Positions 1 through 9,028 of a stretch of DNA of 64,000 nucleotides are shown piece by piece. Source of the DNA: CAWJPW01 sp963844845 (lineage in GTDB: Bacteria; Acidobacteriota; Thermoanaerobaculia; Thermoanaerobaculales; Sulfomarinibacteraceae); contig CAWJPW010000011.1 in assembly GCA_963844845.1 (NCBI GenBank), positions 903,977 to 967,976 of the forward strand, read 5' to 3'. Positions within the stretch are counted from its first letter, which is position 1. Every line of letters starts with the position of its first letter. The notes under the pieces were generated by a model. That model had not been told where the DNA came from, ran no database searches, and was given only the letters and a program-made list of their open reading frames with translations. A program made the translations under genes and the position numbers.

Positions 1-639
1 CGCGACGCCGTGCGTGGCCTCGGCATCCCGCCCGGCCGGATTCGGGTGGTGGGTCATGGGGTCGATCCCGCCGTCTTCGCCCCCGTCGGGCCCGCACGCC
101 GCACCCATTTCCTCTTCGTCGGCGGCGCCGACCGGCACAAGGGGCTCGACCTGCTCCTGGACGCGTGGGCCCGACCCGCCGCCGCCGAGCTCCCGCCCCT
201 CGTGGTGGCCGGGACGGCCGCCCTCGACCCCGGCGTGCGCCGGCGGACCGCAGCGCTGCCCGCGCACCACGTCCAGCTGCGCCCACCGGTGGACGATGCC
301 GAGCTGGTCGAGCTGTACCGCGCCGCCGTCGCCCTGCTCCTGCCTTCGCGGGCCGAGGGATTCGGCCTGCCGGTGCTGGAGGCGATGGCATGCGGCTGCC
401 CCGTGCTCACCTGCGCCGCCGGCGCCCTGCCCGAGGCGGGCGGCGACGCCGCCACCTACCTGGCGGTCGATGCCTGCGCCGCCGACTGGCTCGACGCAGC
501 CTCCCGACTCGCGCGAGATCCAGCACTGGTCGCGACACAGGTCGCCCGGGGCCTCACCCACGCCGCCGGCCGCACCTGGGCGGCCACCGCCGAGGAGCTG
601 GTGCGGGTCTACCGCGAGGTCGGCGCTCTCAGCTCGTGA
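1..639 (+). CDS. GT4-family glycosyltransferase, C-terminal part (truncated by window edge)
   Basis: The frame is open from base 1, so the gene begins upstream and only about 212 residues are visible. The fragment is the C-terminal GT-B lobe of a GT4 (GT1-superfamily) glycosyltransferase: an HGVDP segment, then FVGGADRHKGLD, then the nucleotide-sugar binding region PSRAEGFGLPVLEAMACG, with the E-x7-E motif typical of retaining GT4 enzymes. It probably adds a sugar to a lipid-linked glycan at the inner membrane; donor and acceptor cannot be told. Its last 11 bases overlap the end of the convergent YfhO-like gene. The neighbours (YfhO, O-antigen ligase-like proteins) support a surface-glycan role. 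Confidence 0.85.
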   Translation, partial: RDAVRGLGIPPGRIRVVGHGVDPAVFAPVGPARRTHFLFVGGADRHKGLDLLLDAWARPAAAELPPLVVAGTAALDPGVRRRTAALPAHHVQLRPPVDDAELVELYRAAVALLLPSRAEGFGLPVLEAMACGCPVLTCAAGALPEAGGDAATYLAVDACAADWLDAASRLARDPALVATQVARGLTHAAGRTWAATAEELVRVYREVGALSS

Positions 640-2608
640 TCCTATCGGCTGTCACGCCGTGCCGGCGCCGGACGAGGGCGGTAGCCACGAGCACCAGTGC
701 GAGCAGGCTCACGGTCGCCGCCAAGCCGAGCCCCGGTGGCCGGTAGCGGCCGCGCAACGTGTGGGCGCCCGCGGTCACCGCGAGCGTCTGCACCACGCCC
801 CGGCCGGACTCGAGCTGCACCGGCCGGCCGTCCAGCCACCACCGCCACCCGGCGGTCGGGTCGAGGCTGAGCCGCAGCCACGCCGGGGCCAGCCCGGCGA
901 ATGCCACCGCGAGCGAGGCGTTGCGCTGGCTGACGGTGAGCAGTCCGGGGGCGAGCCGAGCGCCGGTTCCCGGCTTCGGCGGTTCCGTCACCAGAGCGAC
1001 GAGATCCCACGCATGGCGGTTGCGGTACAACCAGAGCCCTTCGCCGCGCGCCGTCGGCACGAGGCCGGACCAGTCCACGGGACGCGGCACCACCACCCAC
1101 CGAGCCGCCAGCGCGTCCACCCACCAGCTCCTGTCCGGTCCCCGCTCGGCCGCAGCGAGGTGCTGCGCCAGCCGGGCAGACGCCACCGGCGCCCAGGTCC
1201 GGGCGGGACGGATCCCCTGCTCGAGGTTCAGGTAGCCCACCGGCCACGCAGCGCGGGCCGCGAGACTCTCGGAGAGCGCCGGCAGCCACTCCACCGGAGG
1301 CGGCGGCGAGTACAGCCGGCCGGCGGTGACCGCCGACGGCCACGGTGAACGACTGGCGGCCGCCACCTCGGCCACCGGACGCGAGGCCAGGAACGGCAGC
1401 CCGGCCACGATGCAGCCTCCGAGGCCCGCGACCACCGCAGCTGCTCTGAGCCAGCGGCGCGGCGCCAGCAGGGCCGCCGCCACGAGCAGACCGGCCGGAA
1501 GCACCGTGACCGCCAGCTCGGCGGGCGTCGGGGCGAGGGGTGAGAGAACGAGCGCGCCTACGCCCAGCAGCGCCGCAAGGCCCCGGCCCTCCCCCTCCAG
1601 CCATGGGCGCCACCCAGCTCCGGTCAGCGGCAGCAGGGTCGCGAGGCCGACCACCGCGAAGCGGGAGGGGTACCACACCAACCCGCGCGTCACCATCAGG
1701 TAGAGAGCACCGCCGCCAATCGCCGGCAGAGTTGCGAAGAGCCCCAACAGGAGCGCCGGCACGAGAAGCAGCGGGCGGCGGCGGCCGGCCACGAGCGCCA
1801 GGGTGAGCAGCGGGGCGCCCAGGAAGAGGCTCTCCGCCCAGGGCACGGCGCCTGCCGGCGCCACCGCCACGCCCGCCACCAGCACTCCCAGCCAGCCGCG
1901 CGACGACACCGCCCCCGCCAGGGTCGCCGCTCCCGCCGCCGGGCCGCGCGTGCCGTCCAGCACCCAGGCGGCGAAGGGGATCAGCTGGACGGCCACCAGT
2001 GCCGTCCCGAGGACCACGCCCAGCAGCGCTCGCCGCCGCCGTGGCGCCATCACCACCGCCAGCACCACCCCCAGCGCCCACACCTGTGGCTCACCGGCGA
2101 GCCAGCCCGCCGCCACCGCCAGCGCGGTGAGAGGCACCACGCGCCGCCGCGCGCCGGCGGCGAGCACCAGCCACGGTAGCCAGGCCAGCGCGTCGAGATT
2201 GTTGACCACGCCCACCAGTGCCAGGACCGGGCCCACACACCACGCCGCGGCCTCCGCCAACCTCCGTCCGCCCGGCCCGGCGCCCAGCCGCCACGCCACC
2301 ATCCCCGCTCCCAGCGCCAGCAGTGCGAGGTGGAAAACGATCTCGAGCGTCATCCCCCACTCCGGCGGCACTACGACGTAGAGCCAGTGCGGCGGGTAGA
2401 GGACGCCGGTCTCCGGGTTGGCGAACCACGGCTCCCCACAGCCGTTGGCCGGGTTGAGCCAGGGAATCTCACCGCCGGCCAGCACCGCCGCCGTGTGCTG
2501 GCGCATGGGCAGGAAGAAGTCGGCGAGGTCGCGGTGGACGGGAGTACGGCCCGCCACGGGAAGCACCAGCAGGAGCACCGGCACCGCCCACACCGGCCAC
2601 CGTCTCAT
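629..2608 (-). CDS. YfhO-like multi-spanning membrane protein
   Basis: A 659-residue polytopic membrane protein. It opens with a signal-anchor helix followed by the HRDLADFFLPMR and NPANGCGEPWFANPETGVLYPPHW segments seen near the N terminus of YfhO/GT-C-like proteins, in which early acidic residues precede a large periplasmic loop. About ten hydrophobic helices follow, then a soluble periplasmic region and a final helix (LGLAATVSLLALVLVATALV). YfhO relatives are linked to glycosylation of lipoteichoic acid or other surface glycans in Firmicutes; substrate here is unknown. It starts at an ATG overlapping the stop of the upstream O-antigen ligase-like gene by 4 bp, so it is the last gene of a three-gene minus-strand operon. 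Confidence 0.75.
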   Translation of the reverse strand: MRRWPVWAVPVLLLVLPVAGRTPVHRDLADFFLPMRQHTAAVLAGGEIPWLNPANGCGEPWFANPETGVLYPPHWLYVVVPPEWGMTLEIVFHLALLALGAGMVAWRLGAGPGGRRLAEAAAWCVGPVLALVGVVNNLDALAWLPWLVLAAGARRRVVPLTALAVAAGWLAGEPQVWALGVVLAVVMAPRRRRALLGVVLGTALVAVQLIPFAAWVLDGTRGPAAGAATLAGAVSSRGWLGVLVAGVAVAPAGAVPWAESLFLGAPLLTLALVAGRRRPLLLVPALLLGLFATLPAIGGGALYLMVTRGLVWYPSRFAVVGLATLLPLTGAGWRPWLEGEGRGLAALLGVGALVLSPLAPTPAELAVTVLPAGLLVAAALLAPRRWLRAAAVVAGLGGCIVAGLPFLASRPVAEVAAASRSPWPSAVTAGRLYSPPPPVEWLPALSESLAARAAWPVGYLNLEQGIRPARTWAPVASARLAQHLAAAERGPDRSWWVDALAARWVVVPRPVDWSGLVPTARGEGLWLYRNRHAWDLVALVTEPPKPGTGARLAPGLLTVSQRNASLAVAFAGLAPAWLRLSLDPTAGWRWWLDGRPVQLESGRGVVQTLAVTAGAHTLRGRYRPPGLGLAATVSLLALVLVATALVRRRHGVTADRITS

Positions 2609-4383
2609 CGCAGCGCCTCCTCGAGCTCGCGCAGCTGCCGTCGCGGGAGTCGCAGCAGGTCGCGCTCGTAGCCCGTGAGCAGACGCCCGTGCACGAGGCG
2701 GCGGCTCGCCCGCGCACGGGCGAGCGCGGTGCTGGCCGCCGGCATCCGGCCGAGGTCGAGCTCGAGGCGCGCGAGCAGCAGCCAGCCCCGCACGAAGTGG
2801 GGTTCGGCGAGCACCGCCCGCTGCATCAAGGCGCGGGCGCGGGCGTTGTCACCGAGGCTGCGCTCGAGCAGCGCCCAGTCATACCAGTACCACGGCAGGT
2901 CGGGCTCCCGGGCGGTGGCCTCGCCCCAGGCGCGGCGGGCGCGGGCCGTCGCCCCCGGCCAGGTCCCCAGCTCCCTCACGATGCGCGTGTAGACACGCGC
3001 CTCATCAGCCCACAACGCGGCGCTCCCGGGTCGGGCCGCAACCGCCCGCTCGCTCCAGTACGCAGCATCCACCGCGGCGGGCCCGCGCCACCGTCCCTCG
3101 AGCAGCGCGCGTTCCACCAGGAGGCGGGGAGCGTCGGCAAAGAAGGGCTCGCATCGGAGCGCGGCGCGAACGGCTGCAGCATCGGGGTGGGTCGGGGGCC
3201 ACCACAGCCGCACCGCGGCGGGCTGCACGAGGCTCCACGCGAGGGCAGTGGCCGCGGTGGCCGCAATGAGCCACCGCCACCGCGACGGTCTCGCCGGTCG
3301 CGGCGCCCACGGCACGTCGAGGAGACCCAGCACCAGAGCCCACCACCACAGGACAACGCCCACCTCCAGCTGGTCGTGGACCAGCGCGAACGTCGTCACT
3401 GCGCCCACGCCTGCCCACGTCCACCGGCTCGCGCCCAGCTTGCGAAGCCGCATCAGCCAGGCGCCTACCGCGGCGGCGGCGAGGAGGAGTCCCGGCAGGC
3501 CCAGCGCCACCAGCACCGCCAGCGGCGTGGACTCGGCGTAGTTGATGAGCCACTGGTGGACGGCCACCGGGTTGCTCTCGGCGATGCGGACGACACCGGC
3601 GGCATCCGGAAGACCCCCGGGGCCCACCCCGTGGAGGAGGTGGTGGCTCGCCAGCTCGAGCATCGCCCGCCACAGTGCCGGGCGATGCCACGCGAAGGGA
3701 TCGGGGACGCTGGCCAGCCGCCACCAGGCGAGCAGGGCGACGCCCGCTGCGGCCGTTGCCGCCCCCCCTCGGCGGAGCCGGCCCGCGGGCAGCAGGACCA
3801 CCAGCGCCACCGCCGCCGCCGCAAGCCCGGCGCGCGATCCAGTGCCCACGAGCGCCACCGCCGCCAGCATTACGAGCCCGGCCCGCAGCCAGCGCCTGCC
3901 GAGCGACGGCAGCGCGCCCAGGACGCCGGTGACCAGCAGCGCTGCGGCCACGTTCGGGTTCTCCAAGAGCCCCCCGACGCGCGGCTCGGCGAAGACCGAC
4001 CACTCCAGCAGCACCCCGACTGCAAGCAGCGCCGTCACCAGGGCCACGACCGCAGCCGCTGCGGCCCGGGCACCGGACCCAGAGCGCCGCACCCCGGCCC
4101 ACAGCAGGAGTGCGGCGAGCCACCCTCCCACCGTCTCCTTGGCCGCGAGGGGAGCGGTTCCGGCCAGCACGGCGGCGAGCACCCCCCACGCGATGAAGGC
4201 GGCGGCGAGGACCTCGTCGCGGGACGCCGCCTGGCGCGGGAGGCGCACGACACTCCACGCGAGGACGCCCGTCAGAGCCGCTCCGGTGATGGCCGCGGCC
4301 ACGGGGTGGAAGGCGCCCCCCCAGAGGGCCGCGGCGCCCACCACGGTAGCCGCGGGCACCGCCCAGCTCGATGCACACCTCAA
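2605..4383 (-). CDS. O-antigen ligase/polymerase-like membrane protein with C-terminal TPR-like region
   Basis: A polytopic protein of 592 residues if started at TTG 4383. That start overlaps the upstream stop codon (TTGA) and has GGAGG ten bases before it; the longer open frame further upstream is shadow of the neighbouring gene. About ten membrane helices are followed by the Wzy_C/WaaL-type periplasmic segment LLHGVGPGGL and HQWLINYAESTPLAVLVALG, and then about 180 hydrophilic residues with helical repeats (ALWADEARVYTRIV, WYWYDWALLERSLGDNARA, WLLLARLELDLGRM), which look like TPRs. Proteins of this family join lipid-linked oligosaccharides to lipid A or protein, or polymerise repeat units. 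It is the middle gene of a coupled operon with a paralogue upstream. Confidence 0.72.
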   Translation of the reverse strand: MRCASSWAVPAATVVGAAALWGGAFHPVAAAITGAALTGVLAWSVVRLPRQAASRDEVLAAAFIAWGVLAAVLAGTAPLAAKETVGGWLAALLLWAGVRRSGSGARAAAAAVVALVTALLAVGVLLEWSVFAEPRVGGLLENPNVAAALLVTGVLGALPSLGRRWLRAGLVMLAAVALVGTGSRAGLAAAAVALVVLLPAGRLRRGGAATAAAGVALLAWWRLASVPDPFAWHRPALWRAMLELASHHLLHGVGPGGLPDAAGVVRIAESNPVAVHQWLINYAESTPLAVLVALGLPGLLLAAAAVGAWLMRLRKLGASRWTWAGVGAVTTFALVHDQLEVGVVLWWWALVLGLLDVPWAPRPARPSRWRWLIAATAATALAWSLVQPAAVRLWWPPTHPDAAAVRAALRCEPFFADAPRLLVERALLEGRWRGPAAVDAAYWSERAVAARPGSAALWADEARVYTRIVRELGTWPGATARARRAWGEATAREPDLPWYWYDWALLERSLGDNARARALMQRAVLAEPHFVRGWLLLARLELDLGRMPAASTALARARASRRLVHGRLLTGYERDLLRLPRRQLRELEEALR

Positions 4384-5960
4384 CGGTGCGCGGCCTCCAA
4401 CGGCCGCAGCAAGCGATCCGCGGCGGCGGCGTAGGTCGGGCTGTCGGGCTGCGCCATCCGCGCCCCCCAGGCCGCCACCGCCGCCCTCACCGCGTCTCCT
4501 CGCGCCCACGCGAGGCGGGCGGACAGCTCGTGCAGGGCCGCCGAGTGGGGCCGCAGCCAGCTGGCCGACGCGCACAGGCTCGCGGCCGCCGTCAGCTGCT
4601 CCGGGTCGCCGCCCTCGAGCGCTGCCGACCCGGCCAGGAACACCGGCGCGATACGCCAGGGGGCCAGCCCCGCTGCCCGCAGGGCGAGCTTCACGCGTTC
4701 CTCAGCTCGCGGCGCCGCTGCAGCCCGGCTTTCGACCACCACGCTCGAGGCGTTGAGCAGCGCCAGCCCGAGGGCGACCGACAGCGCAGCCACCGCCACC
4801 GGCCGGTATCCCGGAGCCCGGCTCGGGAGGGGCTCGTCGCGAGCGGCGGCCAGCGACCAACCGAGCACCACCGCCCACGGGACGGCGACCCCGGAGAGGT
4901 AGAGGGAGAAGTCCACCAGGTTGTGGAGCGGCACGATCAGCACTGCCATTGCCAGCTCCGGGCGGCGGGGCCAGAGGCGACGAGCGAGCGACACCAGCTG
5001 CCAGCCCAGGCCAACGGCCAGGGCGAGGCCCAGAGGTCCGAGCTCGGCCAGCCACTCCAGCGGCAGGCAGTGGGCGTGCGCCGGGTGGTTGCCCACCGGG
5101 AAGGGCACGGCCTGGGAGGCCTGGGCGAACCCACCCGGGCCCACCCCGGTTAGCGGTGACGTCGACCACACCCATGCCGCCGTGTGCCAGTTGTCGAGGC
5201 GCAGTCGTACCGGCTCGAGCTCCGCGACATCGCCGCGCAGTGCCAGCACCGAGCCCAGCAACACCACCAGCGCCAGCACCCCCCCGGCGAGGCGGAGCGG
5301 GCGCCGCGCCGACGGACGCCACAACGCGGCCACCGCCAGACAGGCGAGGACCGCCCCGACCACCGAGCGTGACAGGACCAGACCGGTCGCCGCCAGCAAG
5401 AGCCCGAGGGCCCACGGCCAACGCGGCCGCCGGCGCAGACCTGCCAAGAGAAGGGGCACCGCGGTGGCGAGGAGCACCGCGAGGTCGCCAGGCAAAGGCT
5501 GGGAGGCGAAGGCGCGCCCGGTGCCGAGGCGCTCTGCAGCAAGCTCGCGCAGCCCGCTCGGGAGGGCTCCGAGCCCGGCCGTCGCGGCCGCGAAGCCGCT
5601 GCCCACCTGCCACGCCGCCCACGCACCTAGGCCGGCCAGAGCGAGGCCGAGGGCGGCGGTTGCCCGGGGCGGGGGCTCGTACCGCGCTGCCACCCACGCC
5701 ACCACTGCCAGCGTCAGGATGAGGCCGGCCTGCTCCAGGGCCGCCGCCCGATCCCAGCTCCACGTCAGCGAGCAGGCCCACCACAGGCCCAGCACGACCG
5801 CTGCCGGCCAGGCGGAGGGCAGCTCTCCGCGGCGGCGCCAGGCGGCCGGAAGCAGCAGCAGGATGGTGACGACCAGGAGCGGCGCCGTGCTGGAGTGGAC
5901 CTCGGCGGGCCACCACGCGGCCAGCACCGCCATGGTCAGCGCTCCGACGACGAGCAGCAT
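4380..5960 (-). CDS. O-antigen ligase/polymerase-like membrane protein (first gene of operon)
   Basis: 526 residues with about ten membrane helices. The conserved periplasmic signature of the Wzy/WaaL superfamily is GVGPGGFAQASQAV followed by HPAHAHCLPLEWLAELGPLG; the histidine-rich HPAHAH is a usual feature of ligases. The C-terminal 110 residues (VKLALRAAGLAPWR, LHELSARLAWARGDAVRA, PTYAAAADRLL) are amphipathic helical repeats. It is a divergent paralogue of the next gene downstream, to which it is joined by a TTGA overlap. Whether one acts as polymerase and the other as ligase cannot be decided. A pilin gene lies immediately upstream on the same strand, which leaves open an O-oligosaccharyltransferase acting on pilin. 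Confidence 0.75.
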   Translation of the reverse strand: MLLVVGALTMAVLAAWWPAEVHSSTAPLLVVTILLLLPAAWRRRGELPSAWPAAVVLGLWWACSLTWSWDRAAALEQAGLILTLAVVAWVAARYEPPPRATAALGLALAGLGAWAAWQVGSGFAAATAGLGALPSGLRELAAERLGTGRAFASQPLPGDLAVLLATAVPLLLAGLRRRPRWPWALGLLLAATGLVLSRSVVGAVLACLAVAALWRPSARRPLRLAGGVLALVVLLGSVLALRGDVAELEPVRLRLDNWHTAAWVWSTSPLTGVGPGGFAQASQAVPFPVGNHPAHAHCLPLEWLAELGPLGLALAVGLGWQLVSLARRLWPRRPELAMAVLIVPLHNLVDFSLYLSGVAVPWAVVLGWSLAAARDEPLPSRAPGYRPVAVAALSVALGLALLNASSVVVESRAAAAPRAEERVKLALRAAGLAPWRIAPVFLAGSAALEGGDPEQLTAAASLCASASWLRPHSAALHELSARLAWARGDAVRAAVAAWGARMAQPDSPTYAAAADRLLRPLEAAHR

Positions 5961-5986
5961 GCCGGCAGGTTAGCAGACACGAAGAA

Positions 5987-6007
5987 GGGGGGCGCAAAGC
6001 GCCCCCC
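5987..6007 (-). terminator. Rho-independent terminator of the pilin gene
   Basis: A perfect 9-bp GC stem (GGGGGGCGC paired with GCGCCCCCC) with a 3-base loop. Read on the minus strand it is followed by TTCTTC. It lies 28 bases beyond the pilin stop and separates the pilin from the O-antigen ligase-like operon. Confidence 0.8.
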
Positions 6008-6034
6008 CGGGAAGCTGCTCAGACGGGCCGACGA

Positions 6035-6484
6035 TCAGCCGGTCTGCACGCCCTCTGGCCATTGGACGAAGGAGCCGTTGGAGAAGGCGATGTCGGCGCT
6101 GAAATCGGTGGTCTGCTTGTTGAGGGCCACCGAACCCGAAGTCGAATCCTTGCCGTACGAGATGATGGTGTAGGAGGCGCCGGCGCTGTCGCTCTCGAAG
6201 TTCCAACCCGTGCGCCACGCATCGGCCTGCGGCAGGGTGCGGATGTAAGTCGGCGTGATGTAATTTTCGATGTTGGCGGCGGTCATGCTCTTGGGATAGA
6301 ACCCGTAGTCCACCGAGTAGGTCTCGATGGCGGTGGCGATGGACCGCATGTCGGCCATGGTCCGCTTCTGGCGCCCCCGGTTGATGGCGTTGAGCAGGTT
6401 CGGAATGGCGATCGCGGCGATGATGCCGATGATGGCCACCACGATCAGCAGCTCGATCAAGGTGAAGCCTCGTTCCTTCCTCAT
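6035..6484 (-). CDS. Type IV pilin / type II pseudopilin major subunit
   Basis: 149 residues. The start is the ATG at 6484, which has AGGAGG about ten bases upstream; an open frame continues further 5' but lacks a ribosome binding site. The leader MRKERG is cut before F, giving mature FTLIELLIVVAIIGIIAA, the class III prepilin signal with Glu5. The hydrophobic N-terminal helix is followed by the NAINRGRQKRTMADMRSIAT segment and a short globular domain, as in GspG/PilA-type pilins of deltaproteobacteria and acidobacteria. It should be processed by a prepilin peptidase and assembled into a periplasmic or surface fibre. No assembly genes are in the window. A sigma-54 promoter precedes it and a terminator follows, so it is transcribed alone. 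Confidence 0.9.
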   Translation of the reverse strand: MRKERGFTLIELLIVVAIIGIIAAIAIPNLLNAINRGRQKRTMADMRSIATAIETYSVDYGFYPKSMTAANIENYITPTYIRTLPQADAWRTGWNFESDSAGASYTIISYGKDSTSGSVALNKQTTDFSADIAFSNGSFVQWPEGVQTG

Positions 6485-6516
6485 AATCTTAGATCCTCCT
6501 TTCCATATGTTAAGTA

Positions 6517-6532
6517 AGCAACGTCCGTGCCA
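6517..6532 (-). promoter_or_regulatory. Sigma-54 promoter of the pilin gene
   Basis: On the minus strand the sequence TGGCACGGACGTTGCT exactly matches the RpoN consensus TGGCAC-N5-TTGC (GG at -24, GC at -12). It lies about 33 bases before the pilin start codon. RpoN-dependent pilA promoters driven by PilR-type activators are well known, so pilin expression probably needs an enhancer-binding protein encoded elsewhere. Confidence 0.85.
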
Positions 6533-6560
6533 TCGTGTGTCGAGAGAGCATGCACCCTCA

Positions 6561-6577
6561 GTGACGCTCAGCGTCAC
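6561..6577. promoter_or_regulatory. Perfect palindrome upstream of pilin, possible operator
   Basis: GTGACGCTCAGCGTCAC is a 7-bp perfect inverted repeat with a 3-base centre, in the 162-base gap between the divergent pilin and YfhO-like genes, about 30 bases upstream of the sigma-54 element. It could be an activator or repressor site. No protein is known to bind it. Confidence 0.35.
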
Positions 6578-6646
6578 CAGTGCTCCGGATGATGACACTG
6601 GAGGTCACAGCCTGTCGGGCACAGCGATGGTATCCTCGCGGCGTCC

Positions 6647-9028
6647 ATGATCTCCCCGACCTCGTCGCGCCGTGGCGTAGGCGTCCGAGCTCTGCTCCTG
6701 GTCCTGCTGGGCGTCTGGGCGAGCTTGTGGCTACCGGGGCTGCTGCAGGGGCGAACGCTCTGCTTCCGTGACCTTCTCTCGCACGACCTACAATGGCGCC
6801 AGGAGTGGGTCCGTCAGGTGGCCGCCGGCTGCCTCCCCCTCTGGCAAGCCGCTACTGCCGGGGGCATGCCGCTGCTCGGCGACCCCAACACCCAGGCGCT
6901 CTACCCCGGGACCGCCCTCTTCCTGTTCCTCGACCCGCAGCACGCCCTCGCGCTCTTCATGGCTCTCCACCAGCTGCTCCTCGCCGTCGGCGCCTACCTC
7001 CTGCTGCGCCGCTTGGGGCACGGGCGGCGCCCCGCTGTCACCGGGGCGGTGTTCGCCGCGGGCGCCGGCATCGCGTTCTCGCAGTCGACCTTTCCCAACT
7101 CGATGGCAGCGTTGGCCTGGGCGCCGTGGCTGGCCTGGACCGCCGCCCGGGTGCCCCCCGCCGCCTCGCGAGGCGCACGGCGGGTCGTTCTCGGCGCCGT
7201 CTTCGGCGCTCTCATCATCCTCGCCGGCGAGCCGGTCCTGGCGCTGCTGGCGTTCCTCTTCTCGGGAGCTGTCCTGCTCACCTCGGCGGCGCGCCGCCAG
7301 CGAATAGCGCGGACGGTCGTCGGCGCAGCGATCATCACCCCTCTCCTCGCCGGCGGGCTCTCAGCGCCTCTCATCGTTCCCACGCTGCACGCGTTCGCCG
7401 CGAGCAGCCGGCACGTCAGGGGGCTGCCGCCGGGCTCTTTCGCGGCCGCCGCCTTCGTCCCCCGTCGCTGGCCCGAGCTCGTGCTGCCCCATCTCTATGG
7501 CCGTCCCGGCTGGCTGGCTCCGGACGGCTTCTGGGCGGCGCCGAGCTTCGGATGGATCCGCTACGAGCTCAACCTCCACGTGGGAACCCTGGCGCTCCTC
7601 CTCGTCGTCCTCGCCGCCACCACCCGCCGCGGCCGGCGCTGGTTGTTCCTCGCCGCCCTGGCCGCTGCCGTCGCCGCGCTCCCGGGAGCGCTGGACAGCG
7701 CCGCCGCATGGCTTCCCGGCCTCGGCGCCGTGCGCTACGCCATCAAGCTGCTGGTGCTGAGCCACCTCGCTCTGATCCCGGCCGTGGCCGCGGGGGCCAT
7801 GGTGGCTCGGCGCCGGCCCCGAGCCCTGCGCGCCGGCGCCGCCATGGTCGTCGTCCCACTGCTCGGGGTGCTTGGCCTCACCGCGTCCCCAAAGGCACTG
7901 CAGCACGGGCTCGCCCGGCTCTTCCCGGCCTCGGCCGCCAACCTCGCCGTGCCAGGGGTGGTAGAGGAGGTCGCCGCCGCGGTGCGCCGGGACGCTCTCT
8001 GCCAGATCGTCCCCCTGGCCGCGGCGGCTGCGTCACCCGGCCTCCTGCTCGTCCCCGCACTCGCCGCGCAGCTGGCCCTCGGAGGCTCGTCGACCCTCAT
8101 GTGGGACCGGTGGGCGGAGTACGCCACCTCCCCCCGCCTCGCCCGGGCCCTCGGCGGCGACCGGCGCCTCGCCTCCCTCCTCGCCTCCAACCAGACGCTT
8201 CTGCGCTCCGAGCCGACCACGCTGCCGTCGCCGCTCTGGTGCACCCACCTCGCCCGCCGACAGCTGTGGCGCTTCTACGGCGAGCTGGATGGGATCAGCT
8301 ACCGCGGCACCTCCGGACCCGACGGCATGGAGCCGTGGTGGACGGCCGACTGCGCGGCTCGCCTGCTGGGCAGCCCGCCGGAGCGGATCGCGCACCTCGC
8401 CCGCCACCTGGGCAGCGCCTGGATTCTACGCAATCAGCCCCTGCCCCCCGGTCCCGACATCGCCGAGAGCAGCCCGTTCATGGTGATGGGTGACGCCGTC
8501 TACCTCCACCGACTGCAGGCACCTACACCACCCGCCTGGCTGGCCGAGCGCACCCTCACCGAGCCGTGGCGCGACGGTGGCTGGGCGCAGCTCAGCAGCC
8601 CGACGGTGGAGCCGGGCCGTGACGCGGTGCTGGTCGGTGTGCGCCAGGGCGTGCGGCGCCTCGGCGGGGGGTCGCTGGCGGTGATCCGCGCCGAGCCCGG
8701 GTCGTGGACGGTGGACGTCGACAGCGCCGGACCGGGGCTGCTGGTCATCGATCAGGCCTACTCCCCCGCCTGGATCGCCCGCATCGACGGTGCATCGGCC
8801 ACGACCGCGCTCGTCAACCTCTGGCAGGTGGGAGTGCCGCTGCCAGACGGTGGACATCACCGCGTGCGTCTCGAGATCAGCGCCAGGCCCTTCTACACCG
8901 GCCTGCTCGTCGCCGGGGTTACCGCCCTGGTGGCCTTGCTGCTGCTGCTCAGGGGCGCCACAGGGGGTCGTCGCTCTCCCACAGGTGGGGCGGCGCCCAC
9001 ACCCCGGGCCACTCCACCGGCGCCGTGA
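6647..9028 (+). CDS. YfhO-like multi-spanning membrane protein (second copy)
   Basis: 793 residues. The N-terminal helix is followed by LCFRDLLSHDLQWRQEWVR and PLWQAATAGGMPLLGDPNTQALYPGT, matching in layout the first copy at 629-2608 (acidic HRDL / FRDL loop, then NPANGCGEP / GGMPLLGDPNTQ). About eleven further helices, a long soluble segment and a C-terminal helix follow. A -10-like TATCCT ends ten bases before the ATG and no Shine-Dalgarno is evident. It is transcribed away from the pilin gene and its last 80 bases overlap the convergent Wzt-like gene. Role: probably glycan modification at the cytoplasmic membrane, inferred from family and context only. Confidence 0.72.
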   Translation: MISPTSSRRGVGVRALLLVLLGVWASLWLPGLLQGRTLCFRDLLSHDLQWRQEWVRQVAAGCLPLWQAATAGGMPLLGDPNTQALYPGTALFLFLDPQHALALFMALHQLLLAVGAYLLLRRLGHGRRPAVTGAVFAAGAGIAFSQSTFPNSMAALAWAPWLAWTAARVPPAASRGARRVVLGAVFGALIILAGEPVLALLAFLFSGAVLLTSAARRQRIARTVVGAAIITPLLAGGLSAPLIVPTLHAFAASSRHVRGLPPGSFAAAAFVPRRWPELVLPHLYGRPGWLAPDGFWAAPSFGWIRYELNLHVGTLALLLVVLAATTRRGRRWLFLAALAAAVAALPGALDSAAAWLPGLGAVRYAIKLLVLSHLALIPAVAAGAMVARRRPRALRAGAAMVVVPLLGVLGLTASPKALQHGLARLFPASAANLAVPGVVEEVAAAVRRDALCQIVPLAAAAASPGLLLVPALAAQLALGGSSTLMWDRWAEYATSPRLARALGGDRRLASLLASNQTLLRSEPTTLPSPLWCTHLARRQLWRFYGELDGISYRGTSGPDGMEPWWTADCAARLLGSPPERIAHLARHLGSAWILRNQPLPPGPDIAESSPFMVMGDAVYLHRLQAPTPPAWLAERTLTEPWRDGGWAQLSSPTVEPGRDAVLVGVRQGVRRLGGGSLAVIRAEPGSWTVDVDSAGPGLLVIDQAYSPAWIARIDGASATTALVNLWQVGVPLPDGGHHRVRLEISARPFYTGLLVAGVTALVALLLLLRGATGGRRSPTGGAAPTPRATPPAP

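Noticed and set aside
2689..4434. Plus-strand open frame of 581 codons
   Set aside because: Low-complexity Arg/Gly/His translation opposite the O-antigen ligase-like gene; typical GC-rich antisense frame.
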